Below, one piece after another: positions 50,320-60,175 of a DNA stretch of 64,000 bases. The stretch is from Antitrichia curtipendula. Taxonomy: Eukaryota; Streptophyta; Bryopsida; Hypnales; Leucodontaceae. The stretch's first letter is position 1; each line of letters begins with the position of its first letter. Both the position numbers and the translations under genes were made by a program. The stretch is from positions 9,238,001 through 9,302,000 of the forward strand of contig OX579642.1 in NCBI GenBank assembly GCA_951230915.1, written 5' to 3'. The notes beneath the pieces were generated by a model. That model was not told the DNA's origin. It worked only from the letters and a program-made list of their open reading frames with translations, and ran no database searches.

Positions 50320-51282
50320 AATGAGATCTTGTTGACACGTAGTAGTGTCACTTCCCGTGTTTACTACTGAATTTAATGAAAGTGTAGTGAGACTACAAGG
50401 GCCACTACTTTCACTTCATTACCCTATACATGTTTATCAAATTTTTTTATTTATATATAGTAACTGTTGTATGTTCTTCTTTGTATTTTTCCATCTCTGG
50501 ATTCCACTCTGCAAGCCCAGTAGTGGAAAAGCGCTGTAGACTTTAACTGTTTCAGAATTCTAGTTAGATCCCACATGGCACCCTGAACAGTATCCCTTAA
50601 ATCCACAACGATACCACGGTCATAGGATACTCTCTACCATTGGTCACAGGAAATACTAGCCACAACTTAATGTATCAATAGGTCCAAGTCTTATTTTCAT
50701 TTTTGGGCCTAGTCCCTAAACCATTATTCCCGAACATTTTTCTCTTTGATATTGATCAATCACAGGAACTCCTAAATATGTGGTCATAGGGGTTGATGTG
50801 AAGGTCTTATAGTTTTGAAAGGTGAAGGACTCCTTTTTAATCTGAAGCTCATTTTCAAAACCCTAAAACCCTGAAGCATATGCTTGATGTAGAATTCTGA
50901 AGCCTAAACCCTAAATAATTTTCTCCCCGTAATAGACTACTAAATTACCCCCATAAGAACCCTAAACCAACAAGTTCTTGATGTATTGTCCCCTATTTCT
51001 CTATGTACTTTCATCCATTTTCCATCTGCTTTCATTCATTAGTTCAAATACTTTCATCCATTTATTCATCTACTTTCATCCAACTTTCATCTACATTCAT
51101 CCCTACCTTTTTTATCCCACGAATGTCATTTTTCTTTCATTCTTATTCCAATTTCAAAAACCCATTCTTAAATCAAAATGAAACATTCGCCCAATTTTTT
51201 AAGAAATTTCACCCAATGTTGAGGTATATTTTATCCAATTTTTTCCCTTGTTTTATTTAATATCTGAAATTCTGTTCCTAAA

Positions 51283-51350
51283 CATACGCTCCCCGCTCAC
51301 CATTCTACGCTTCCGCTCGCCGCTCGCTGCTCACATACTAGCACCATTGG
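51283..51350 (-). repeat. Right terminal inverted repeat of element C
   Basis: CGCTCCCCGCTCACCATTC, then CTTCCGCTCGCCGCTCGC and TGCTCACATACTAGCACC. Complement of the left end at 37249-37320. Confidence 0.75.
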
Positions 51351-51359
51351 CCCTTCACC

Positions 51360-51895
51360 TACCCGCAATCGCCTCTTTAATTACTTCCTACAATCGTCCC
51401 TTCACCTACCTGCGGTCCCCTGTGTACCCGAAGTCGCCTCCTTTCACCTACTCACGGTCGCCCTTCACCCACAATCGCCTCTTCATTTACCTGAAGTCGC
51501 CTCTTCACCTACCCGCAGTCGCCCCTTTACCTGTAGTCGCCTCTTCATTTACCTTGAACGGCTTGAAGTCGCCCCTTCACCTACCCGTAGTTGCCCCTTC
51601 ACCCGCGGTCGCCCAATCACCTACCCGCATGCGCCCCTTCACCTAACCGCGGTCGCCCCTTCACCCGCTGTCGCCAATCACCTACCCGCATGCGCCCCTT
51701 CACCCGCGGTCGCCCTTTCCCAACCCGCATGCGCCCCTTCACCGTCGGTCGCCCAATCACCTACCCGCATGCGCCCCTTCACCTACCCGCATGCGCCCCT
51801 TCACCCGCGGTCGCCCTTTCCCAACCCGCATGCGCCCCTTCACCCGCAGTCGCCCTTTCCCGACCCGCACGCGCCCTAACTTGCAGTCGCCTATG
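51360..51895 (-). repeat. CACCTACCCGCAGTCGCCCC array, right arm of the hAT element
   Basis: Degenerate tandem units of CACCTACCCGCATGCGCCCC and CACCCGCGGTCGCCC, complement of the left-arm array at 28560-28980. Plus-strand frames here follow the repeat and are not genes. Confidence 0.8.
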
Positions 51896-53365
51896 CTGAC
51901 GTGGTTCTGTCTTTCCATGTCACTGCGGACAACCAGACACGTAGGACAAATCCATTTACCATGGGGTAAAAAAATTCAAAACCCTAAAAAATTTTGCGAC
52001 GCATTTGTCGCCTATATTCGACACATGTCATATACGACACGCGACGCGACACGTCTAATACGTCACCGAAACCCGAAAACCCGTCCGACAAGACAACCCT
52101 GATTGTCACCTTCTCCAGCTGATTTTTTTTTTGGATGTTTTAACCTAACTTGCAGCATTTGGTTTAGGTGATGCAATGGAAGATACTATCCATCAAAGTG
52201 ACACAGCGACGGAGGAGCAGGAGTCTTCACAGCCGGAAATTGCTGCATCAAGTTTCTAAATTTCCCATTTTGGTGACATTCTTCATATTGTCTACTTGTC
52301 TTCCACTTGTTGACATTGACCGGAGTTGTTTTGTTGTTGGTGAACTTGACAAAGGTGTTGAAGAAGATCATAACAACAGTGATGGCCGGCCCATGGTTTT
52401 GGATTATGATAGTACAGCAGAGATGTCTGCGGAAGAACTGGGAAAGGAGATGGATGCCCAAATTGCGAAAGAGTCCGTGAATACAAATGTGGTGCTTGAC
52501 CAGCTTCGTTTTAAGCCAAGGAACAAGTCCAAATTATCCATTCCACTTTGCAGGATGAAGCCTTTGGCTGCGGTGCAGCCCCATCTCCGAAATGACGTCA
52601 TGGCTTTGGGATCGCATTTTATTAGCACAGGCTACATGGATGGCCATGGAGTCTTCTACATTGCCTTGCAAGATGATGAAGGCCGCATCTATGATGTGAC
52701 AGTTGAAGATACAAGGCACTGGAGTCCATTGTGGCAAGAAGCAAACGATGTCTTTGAGGAGGAGTTGAAGAAGGAAGACTGTTGGCAATAGTTCTCTGGA
52801 AAAATGTTCCATGTGTGGGACAAAAATCACCGCCTTGCAGCATGGATGCCAATCATCAACAGAGATCATGGAAATGATCCAACTTGGCACTACGCGGTTG
52901 AGTCAATTGTCTTAGAAGTTGAGGGCCAAGTTGGACCACTTTTGACTGCACTTCATCAAGTTAATTGGTATGCTTCAAATGTTATTTGTCTCTATGTCTT
53001 ACAATTTTAATGGTAGAGTCTTTAATTGATGCTTGCTTCATTCAACTTCGTCTCATTATTATGGTATGTGTGACGCAGGCGGAATCAAAATTGCCACGTG
53101 AAGATGAACCTTGTGCACAAGCTCTACCACCTCCAAAGCATTGCTGTGCAACCATTGCAGTACTTTGAAAAATTGGTATCCAAGGAAGACATTATTGATG
53201 CTGAGAAGAAGCTCAAATCAAAGCCATACACATGGTACACGCTCACTATTGATGGGCTGATTGGTGTCCTCTATCAGGTAAAATTTCTTAGTATTCTCGA
53301 ATTGAAAGTGAAGTGAGGGCATTCGTTCAATTTTTGTTGATGAACATGATGTTTTATATAACAAA

Positions 53366-53395
53366 AAGTAAGGCCGATATCGGCTTTGCTTTCTA
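53366..53395. repeat. GCCGATATCGGC palindrome in a BD methyltransferase intron
   Basis: AAGTAAGGCCGATATCGGCT followed by TTGCTTTC; the core is 53372-53383. Same core and AAAGYAA/TTGCTTT flanks as the centre of the 70-bp palindrome at 28201-28270, although the two are now 25 kb apart. Confidence 0.75.
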
Positions 53396-55858
53396 GGGTG
53401 CACAAACTATAGACTCTCTTAATAAAGACTTTTTTTTGGGGTATTGCTGCTTCAACTTCTACGTTGTTGTTTTATGCCAAACGCTTACTTTTTTCAATTG
53501 TTAATTTTGTTTTCAACAAGAGTTAGGTGAAGCCGTTGCACATGCAACAAGGCGGTTCAAAGAGAGATACCCAGAGAAGTCAATTGAGTGGACTACTGGG
53601 AAGTTGCACGAGGCAATTGGAAAGGCAGTGGATAAGGTAAAGAAGGAGACTCATTCTGAACTAAAGAAACAACTTCCGATTGCAGATCCCAAACTAACCC
53701 CTCAGTTTCTTGAAGAAGTTAAAAAACATTATGAATGTCGGGAAGATGATCATGAGATGTCTTAGGAGAAGCTTTGGTATCTTGCCACATCCTCTATGGA
53801 TAATTCTATGAAGGTGAAGTGGCTTGAGCGTTGGAACAAGCCGGCATCTCTACGGGAGGCTGTGAAGTTCCCAAAGTTCAAGTTTGTTGACCATGCATTT
53901 CCAGAGTAGTTGCATAAAGCTACTTGGTGGGGTCAGGTGGGTTTTGTTCAACCAGCACATTCATGATTTCAAAGTAATTCTCCATGTGTCAGTTTTCTTA
54001 TTTTCTTGTTTTTTTACAAATCGCGAGTGAAGTGGAGTTGCTTTTTGATGCAACGTTATCCGATATCGATGTCACAATTGACTATAACCCGCCTGGTGAA
54101 ATTCCTATCAAATCGATTTTGGACTACGTGGAGGAAATGTGAATTCAGCTGTGGGATTTGGCGTTTGAGGACGAATTCAAGGACAAAAAGGTTCACAAAA
54201 ACCACCCACCTGAGCTCCAAGTTGGACTGTCAAAGGCTGTTTCACGTGTATTGTACAGGTATTTCATGTACATATTGTACCCAAGGAAGGCACTATCTAA
54301 AGTACCTGCATTTTTTACTAGCTATCTTGACATGAAAGCTGAGAATTGCATGATCACTGATGCCATTGGTGCAAAGTGGAAGAGAGAGCACTGGGAAAAA
54401 TGTGGTTGGTACATTGATTGCCCGGTGACCAGGCCACCATCATTTGACATCAACCTCCAAAATAGTATCCAACCTGATTTAGCCGGCACGGATGTTGTCA
54501 TCCTCCCTGCGACCACGACAGCTCTTGCTAAGAAAACTCGTGGTTTGAAGAGGAAGGCCCAAGAGGAGGAAGCTGTCAAAAAGAAGGCTGTAATGGAAGC
54601 TGAGACCGCGGCAAAAGTTCAGGTGGCTATTGCTGTTGCTGAGGCCAACATGAAGTGACTTGCAGAGGCGTCTATTGCAGATGCTAATGCCAGATTAGCA
54701 GCAGCCACTTCATCATTTTCCGCAGCTGGGTTGGATGAGGACTTTGAGGTCCTCGACGATGCCCCTAATCCTATAGCAAATCGAGGTGTACTCCGTACTC
54801 AGAGAACACCTTCTGCAGTTGAAGATGAAGGATTTAGTCCTCTGTCCTTTGCAACACAGAAATTGAAGTGGAAGGTGCTTTTAGAGAAATCAGCAACATC
54901 ATCACCGCCGCCATTGCAGTCTTCTATCTTCGTCGCAAATACTTCCATCATGAAGATGATGGCTAAATTACCTGACCATCATCCAAGTTTGGATGGACTT
55001 AACAATTTTGCTCTCAAGGTAATTTTCATTCTCCCTTTATTCCATTTTTCTATCTTCAATTTTCATTTTCTTAGTGTACCTTCACGTGTAAATATGTGTG
55101 CAGGTGAAAATGGAGACTGGAGACACGGCCCTCTCAACACATTGCCCTCATAGTGGGTTTGACCTTATCGTCGCGGATTTGAAGTCTGGACTTGTGATTC
55201 CAGGGATTTCATTAAACAGTTATGACGTTCCCTCTTGGAATGAATACTCTTTGCTACAGTTGGAGTCTGTGTTTGAGTTCTCCGAGAAATTTGTGCACGC
55301 AATTGGCGGCTTGCTGTTGTTTCTTCCAGACCAAGTAAATGTTTGCACAGATGTCCTTTCATATGCCAATGGCTACAACTGTCAATTGATTAGAGAATGG
55401 TGGGGTATAAATGACCTCCCATGTTCTTACCCGATGAATCCCAAACTCAAGGTACCTCACAATCCATCTTTGTTGATATCCTTCAAATGCAAAAATTTAT
55501 TCCTTATTGTTGGTAACTGATGTTTTGGTTTTCTCAGATTCCTAACAGTTTCAATTTGTCTTATTCCAGATTAGGAGGTTCAGAATTTGGTTGTTCTTGC
55601 ATAAGAGTACTTCGCCGGCTCTCTTCTCTTTTGGAGTTAACGATGACCTCACCCAAATTGGACTTGGAGTTGCAAAGTTTGATGTGCTCTTTAATTTTAC
55701 TACGGCCGAGTCTCAAGAGATGAATGGAAGCGTTCCATGGAGGGGCACTCATGAGAAAGATACTGCCTTCCTTCAGATGCTTATATCAGCTCTAACTAAA
55801 CCGGGGTCGCTCGTTCTTGATGCATTTGCATCTATCGGTATATAGTCTTCCCATCTTT

Positions 55859-56062
55859 GATAATTTCACTTTTGTCAAAATGAAGCTTTTAACTTACTCA
55901 ATTTCATGTTGAATTCAAGTAATTCTTTGCAAGCATGCAAGGCAATTGGCCGCCACATTGGATAATTTCACTTTTGTCGAAATGGAACTTTTAACTTACT
56001 CAATTTCTTGTTGAATTCAGGTAATTCTGTGCAAGCATGCAAGGCAATTGGCCGCCACATTA
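55859..56062 (+). repeat. 102-bp tandem duplication across a splice acceptor
   Basis: 55859-55960 and 55961-56062 are near-identical (GATAATTTCACTTTTGTC...GGCCGCCACATT). Each copy holds the intron end and the exon start encoding SxQACKAIGRH. The first copy has lost its acceptor (CAG to CAA at about 55918); the second keeps TTCAG/GTAATTC (56021). Confidence 0.85.
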
Positions 56063-56636
56063 TTGCCCTCAAGGAAGACACCAAAGTCTTTGATGTGAAG
56101 CTGAAGCCGTATCTGCCTCTGCCTCCTCAGCCGATTTTGGCTGCATCTACGTCTGTGTTGCCTGGAATTGATATTGACCCTCCAATCCGCTTTGTGAAGA
56201 AGAAGAACCGTTTGAGTAAGTGAGTTTGGATTTCTTTCATTTAATCAATTGAATTATGCTTGTCAATACTTACATAATTCATACTAATTGTATTTCTGAT
56301 TTTTCAGACTGAAGGCAATGATTGTCTCACCAGTGAAAGACTATGTGATGGTTCCATGGGACACTGAAGTTGCAGATCTTCAAGCGACCGCATCCTCCCC
56401 AAGTTTGGCATCATCACGACGGCAAATTGATCCCCAAGTTCGTAGATTCATTGACGACGAGGCCGTTGTTGAGATGCATTATCTCTCATCATCATCTAAC
56501 AGTTCTAGTGATTGGAGGATATGAATTCTGAGATTTTTGATACATTTCTGAATTTGGGGTATTTACATCAGTGAATCTAATGATAATCTTCAATGGTTTT
56601 CTTCTTCCTTCCACTCTTTCATTTCATTCTTTGTAT

Positions 56637-57419
56637 TAACCCCTAAAGTCCCAAGGCCATTTTTTGGCCAGAAACCACTGAAAACTGCCATTTTTTCTGC
56701 ATTCATCCAAAAAAAAGGAAAATTTTTTTTTTTAAAAATCTAACCATAAAATGTTGTTTTTAACTTGACTAAGATCATGTGGTAAAAATTTCATCAAGTA
56801 TGACCATACGGATTGGAAGAAAATTGCATTCAAAGTTTGGAGAAAAGTTCTTTTGGGTGGTGCCCTGAAATTTCAGATGACTTTGACTGCCTTTTGTCGA
56901 AATTTTTTGCACTGCAGACTTTGAATTCAAAAATTGAACATATCTTGGATCATATTAGGAACATGTCCACCCATTTCCAGGAGATTTGGAGGCTTATAAC
57001 ACCTCCCAAAAAATCTTGCAATGCAACTATGTTGTGAAAAATGACAATAAAATACTTTTTTGCAATGAGATTTCATAGCCCATTCTTTGGGCGTCCTCAA
57101 AAAGTTTCAGAAAACTGCATGTCCCAGACTATCACCCGCTGCACACACCCGGCCTTTGGTCCTGAGTGCAAACCCTGCCCCCTTCCACAGTCAATGGACT
57201 TATGGCTGACCAGGCTGCCCCTCGAGTTTGGTTTGAGCAAAAAAAAAACATAACTTTTTCATCCGACATCAGGTTTCAATAAAAATTATATATCCACGAA
57301 CCTCTTGGAAAAATGCACGTCTTCAAAAAGTTTCAAAAAATCACAGTATATTTCAACCCGTAGGTACCTACCCAAACTCCAAATTGTCCCTCAAGGAGAC
57401 AATGGGACTTTAGGGGTTA
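56637..57419. mobile_element. 783-bp MITE-like element with 17-bp inverted ends
   Basis: TAACCCCTAAAGTCCCA (56637-56653) and its exact complement (57403-57419). It sits just after the BD methyltransferase gene. Short open frames inside have no recognisable product. Related left ends occur at 647 and 29896. A target duplication is unclear; TTAA-like flanks are possible. Confidence 0.65.
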
Positions 57420-57847
57420 ACCTTAGCTTTGTTTATTCTGATCTCATTATTTTATCTAGGTCCTTTAGTCCTTGGTCACTATCATCACATTCTTGCATAT
57501 TCCCTCATGCACCCATACTCCCCACATGGACATGAAGATCAATATTTTCAAAATGTTCATAATTCAAATTTCACTGAAGATAATCCTTGCAAGTTGCAAA
57601 GGCTTAAATATATTTAAAACATTGGAAGTTGAAATATCATATAATTAGAAGCGACTCAACTAAGTCCACATTCATGAATACATCCACCCTACCCTGAAAT
57701 TCAATTTCTTAGCAGCACTTTACTACCCGAACAGTTGAGAGACATAATATTTAAATTTCACTTTTACAAGAATGATGATAAAATGACCTATACTCGTATT
57801 GTGATCTTATCCATACGTAAAAATGTATACTTCAATAAGCCTTTACG

Positions 57848-57990
57848 ACCCACGGCCATAGGATACATAATAATCTACCCAAATTGATGACTACTCTATT
57901 TACAATTTAAACACCTCCTGCTACATCACTAGGTTACTATAGTTTCCATTAACACAACAATTTCCACGGTTATAGGACCTTAACCCTATA
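57848..57990 (-). repeat. Subterminal ACCGTGGAA motifs, right end of BD
   Basis: CCACGGCCATAGGA (about 57849) and TTCCACGGTTATAGGACC (about 57964), in the opposite sense to the left-arm copies at 21903 and 22020. Confidence 0.5.
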
Positions 57991-58085
57991 CTATTATTCT
58001 TATTTTCACATTTATTTTCACTTTTATTTTTACTTTTATCTTTTGTCTCTATTTAACTTTAACTATTAGCAAAAAAAAGTACAAC

Positions 58086-58162
58086 TTTTTACGCTCTACG
58101 CTTACAACTCTATGCTCACCACTCACCGCTCATAGCTCTGCGCATGCAAAATAGCAATCCCC
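58086..58162 (-). repeat. Right terminal inverted repeat of element BD
   Basis: TTTTTACGCTCTACGCTTAC, CTCACCACTCACCGCTCATA, then GCGCATGCAAAATAGCAATC. Complement of 21729-21812. Confidence 0.75.
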
Positions 58163-58461
58163 ATGCGGGTGTGTCAACAATACCAGATTTATCATGTAAA
58201 TCGGAGGAATATGCGGTTGGTTGAAGAGCTCAAGCCATCAACAATGGTTGCATGTCGGCAGCCTATGTGAGCTTGCATCGAGAAAATGAAGGACATACAA
58301 GATTTAGCCATGAGGATTTGGCAAAGATTTTTCACCTTTACTTAGAGCGCCTTTGTGATTCGGTGATTGATTCTCAACGTAGCTTGTCCAAAATCATCCA
58401 TCAATTTACCAATAATTACAATTGGCTTATTCCGAATGAACACTTCCACCACTCATACTAG
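58163..58461 (+). pseudogene. Protein-kinase-like gene, 3' part, beyond element BD
   Basis: In the frame of 58252-58461, reading upstream gives DLSCKSEEYAVG, TGA, RAQAINNGCMSAAYV, then SLHRENEGHTRFSHEDLAKI and IDSQRSLSKIIHQF up to NEHFHHSY-stop. KSxxYAVG fits kinase subdomain IX and the SQRSL...I stretch fits subdomain XI. It continues the kinase broken at 21728; about 25 residues around the APE motif are not found. The TGA may be a former Arg codon. Confidence 0.55.
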
Positions 58462-58469
58462 TGTCTATG

Positions 58470-59076
58470 ATGTAAGTGGACTACATAGAACTAGAGAAGT
58501 ATTAGGTAAATGTAAAAGTGAATACAAAAATCAATATGATTTGTGTGCAAGGATTTTCTAGTATATATATGCACCATCAATGTATGCCAATATATGTGCA
58601 CCCTTAAAATTGATATAAAGTTTTGAAATGTTTGTGTGTTTTGAAACTTCTAATGTCCAATGTCTACCATCTATTTATGCATTCGTCATATGTTTTGCTT
58701 GGAATCTTTGGATGAGAAGTGCAATGCAACAATTATTGTTGATGGATGTTAGCTTGGTATAGTTGGGTACAAAATTGTATAATCAATGTTGTACGCATAT
58801 AATGATAATAGAATTTCATCGTACGCAAATATTTTTTATATTGAAAAACAATACAGTTGATACTTGAATGATACTGCTAAGTATGATGATACCAAGTACC
58901 AACCTCCAAATACATTTTAATACAATATATTTATATCAAAGTATATTAGTACGTAAATGCTATTTGTCGAGATGCCGATATTTTTGTACTATGATTGTCA
59001 CACTTCATAATCCAATGGTAGAAGATTCCAAGGCCCACTCGATTGTAAGACAACGACTAAAATAGCTCTACTTACT
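58470..59076. other. AT-rich stretch without a gene
   Basis: No supported frame, repeat or RNA gene seen. Confidence 0.5.
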
Positions 59077-60175
59077 TTACTCGAAATCTGAATGGATGTC
59101 ATCTCTACGTTTTGGTGGTGTGGAACTGAATCCATAAATGCCAAGATATGGCCCTCCACCCCAAGTGCATCCATAGTCGCTTGGCGCAGCTCCTTGATTG
59201 GGATTTCCATAATAAAGACCTCCAAAAGTTGAAGGAGAAACTATATCACGGTGCTGAGACCTTCCTTGCCTTAGTTCAACATGACGAGAGCCTGTGTGGC
59301 GCTTATATGAACCACCCGTAGTATATCCGGAATAGTATTGGGAGCCTCCTTGGCTAGATCCAAAATCATGTGTGGTTTCATGGCTTCTTTCTGGGTTGTA
59401 ATAAGTACCACGGGGGGCGTTAGCGTAGTGTAAGACCCTTTGACCATCTTGTAAGCCAAATGCAATACAATCATGTTGGTAGGACCTGTCATGCCCATGT
59501 TGTTGACCCCGATCCTCCATGCTTTTACGCATAGCTTCTTGCATTTGTTGATTGAACTCGATGTCTTCCCAAACTTCTTGATGCTCATGCCTCACTTTAA
59601 ATGTTATGGGTGTTGGATTGTCTTCTATATCATCATCGTCCGACCATTCATCCTCAGCATCCGACAATACAACTGGCAAAAATCCAAACTGCCCTCGATT
59701 GGACCACATTCACATACAATCGCTTGGTTGAGTCCAACTCGTATAAATAATAGCATCATTGCAATTCATATTGTCAACATTTTTCCCATAAATTGTGCGC
59801 CAGTCTACATCTTTATAGAGTACAATCTCTGCTCAAACCATGGCCATGTTGGAATAATTCATGACATTTGGTTTGGAGTCACGCAGCTCAGCCAACCGCG
59901 TTATTTCTTCGTATCGGTGAATAAAATGTTTGCTCTCACATGTGAAAATTTGTCCTTCCCAGTGCCAAACTTGTACATTTGCTTATTCTTGTGACCACAT
60001 TTTGGAGAGGTGTGTCATTTTGACGGTACTTTTTGCACATTGTGCAGTCCCAAACCTTCTTGGGCTCTTTTTCCCATCCAAATTCAGCTACACACATTGG
60101 ATTTGCCGAATCTTCCCAATTCATGTCCTGGGATTGGTTTTCTTACTGGACTTTGATTTTTTTATTGCGAGGCAT
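59077..60175 (-). pseudogene. hAT-like gene remnant: N-terminal finger joined to an acidic, Gly-rich C-terminal tail
   Basis: On the minus strand from about 60175: MPRNKKIKVQ, stop, then NWEDSANPMCVAEFGWEKE and VWDCTMCKKYRQN. After a frameshift come FGTGKDKFSHVRANILFTDT, then DVDWRTIYGKNV and a 210-codon frame (59709-59077) with VVLSDAEDEWSDDDDIED and a Gly/Ser/Tyr-rich tail. CxxC ... H near the start fits a BED-type finger of hAT transposases. The catalytic core (DDE, RNase H-like) is missing, so this looks like an internally deleted copy with at least three stops or frameshifts. Could instead be a degraded host gene. Confidence 0.4.

Larger units (their letters stand above)
37249..51350. 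mobile_element. Element C: 14.1-kb MULE-like transposon nested in the hAT element
   Basis: Flanked by CCCTTCACC (37240-37248 and 51351-51359), a 9-bp direct repeat. That word also occurs in the surrounding array, so chance cannot be excluded. Ends GGGGAATGCTGGTATGTGAGC and, inward from 51350, CCAATGGTGCTAGTATGTGAGC, continue into GAGCGGCGAGC repeats. It contains a minus-strand ParB-methyltransferase gene (38061-43176 or further) and a plus-strand transposase (46293-50319), the mirror order of A. A 10-unit tandem array lies between them. Confidence 0.75.
28409..52101. mobile_element. hAT-type foldback element, host of element C
   Basis: Ends CAGGGTTGTTCTG (28409) and the complement CAGGGTTGTCTTG (from 52101 inward) are inverted and hAT-like. 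They are flanked by 8-bp direct repeats ATTGTCGC (28401-28408) and ATTGTCAC (52102-52109), differing by one transition. Without element C it is about 9.6 kb. It has no transposase and consists of arrays in mirror order: GC-rich GGGCGACTGCGGG arrays, AT-rich ~107-bp arrays, a central GC-rich ~110-bp array, AT-rich arrays inverted, GC-rich arrays inverted. It is therefore non-autonomous. Confidence 0.7.
27308..56524 (+). pseudogene. ParB-like / DNA methyltransferase-like fusion gene, copy BD, split by a 23.7-kb insert
   Basis: Exon 1 (27308-27632) starts MPKGKKKALYFTNPK, aligning with the basic FTN-K start of copy A. Intron 1 holds the hAT insert. The gene resumes at 52168. The ParB-like exon has CRMKPL... 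and FHVWDKNHRLAAW and ends at 52968. Further exons lie at about 53093-53277, 53525-53937, 54021-55018, 55104-55452, 55570-55839, 56021-56218 and 56308-56524. A coiled-coil, Ala/Lys-rich linker (about 54520-54700) precedes the methyltransferase part: FDLIVADLKSG in place of motif IV, GSVPWRGTHEK, and LVLDAFASIG as a degraded motif I. Stops: TAA 27353 (Gln in A), TAG 27371, TAG 52789, TAG 53763, TAG 53907, TGA 54140 (Arg in A, C), TGA 54656. The intron found in A and C before RYF/YIF is absent here (54258). Confidence 0.65.
21729..58162. mobile_element. Element BD: MULE-like transposon of the same family, split by nested insertions
   Basis: Left end GGGACGATGCTATTTTGC (21729) and right end, read inward from 58162, GGGGATTGCTATTTTGC, are inverted repeats. 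They continue into GAGCGGTGAGC arrays. The total is 36.4 kb; subtracting the hAT insert (28409-52101) leaves about 12.7 kb, close to A (13.1) and C (14.1). It carries a minus-strand transposase (22732-26627) and a plus-strand ParB-methyltransferase gene (27308-56524). No matching target duplication is visible, perhaps because a flank was deleted: about 25 kinase residues are also missing at the junction. Confidence 0.7.

Noticed and set aside
51000..51260. Ser/Phe-rich membrane protein at 50978-51260
   Set aside because: The frame follows TTTCATCCA-type repeats in the subterminal region of element C.
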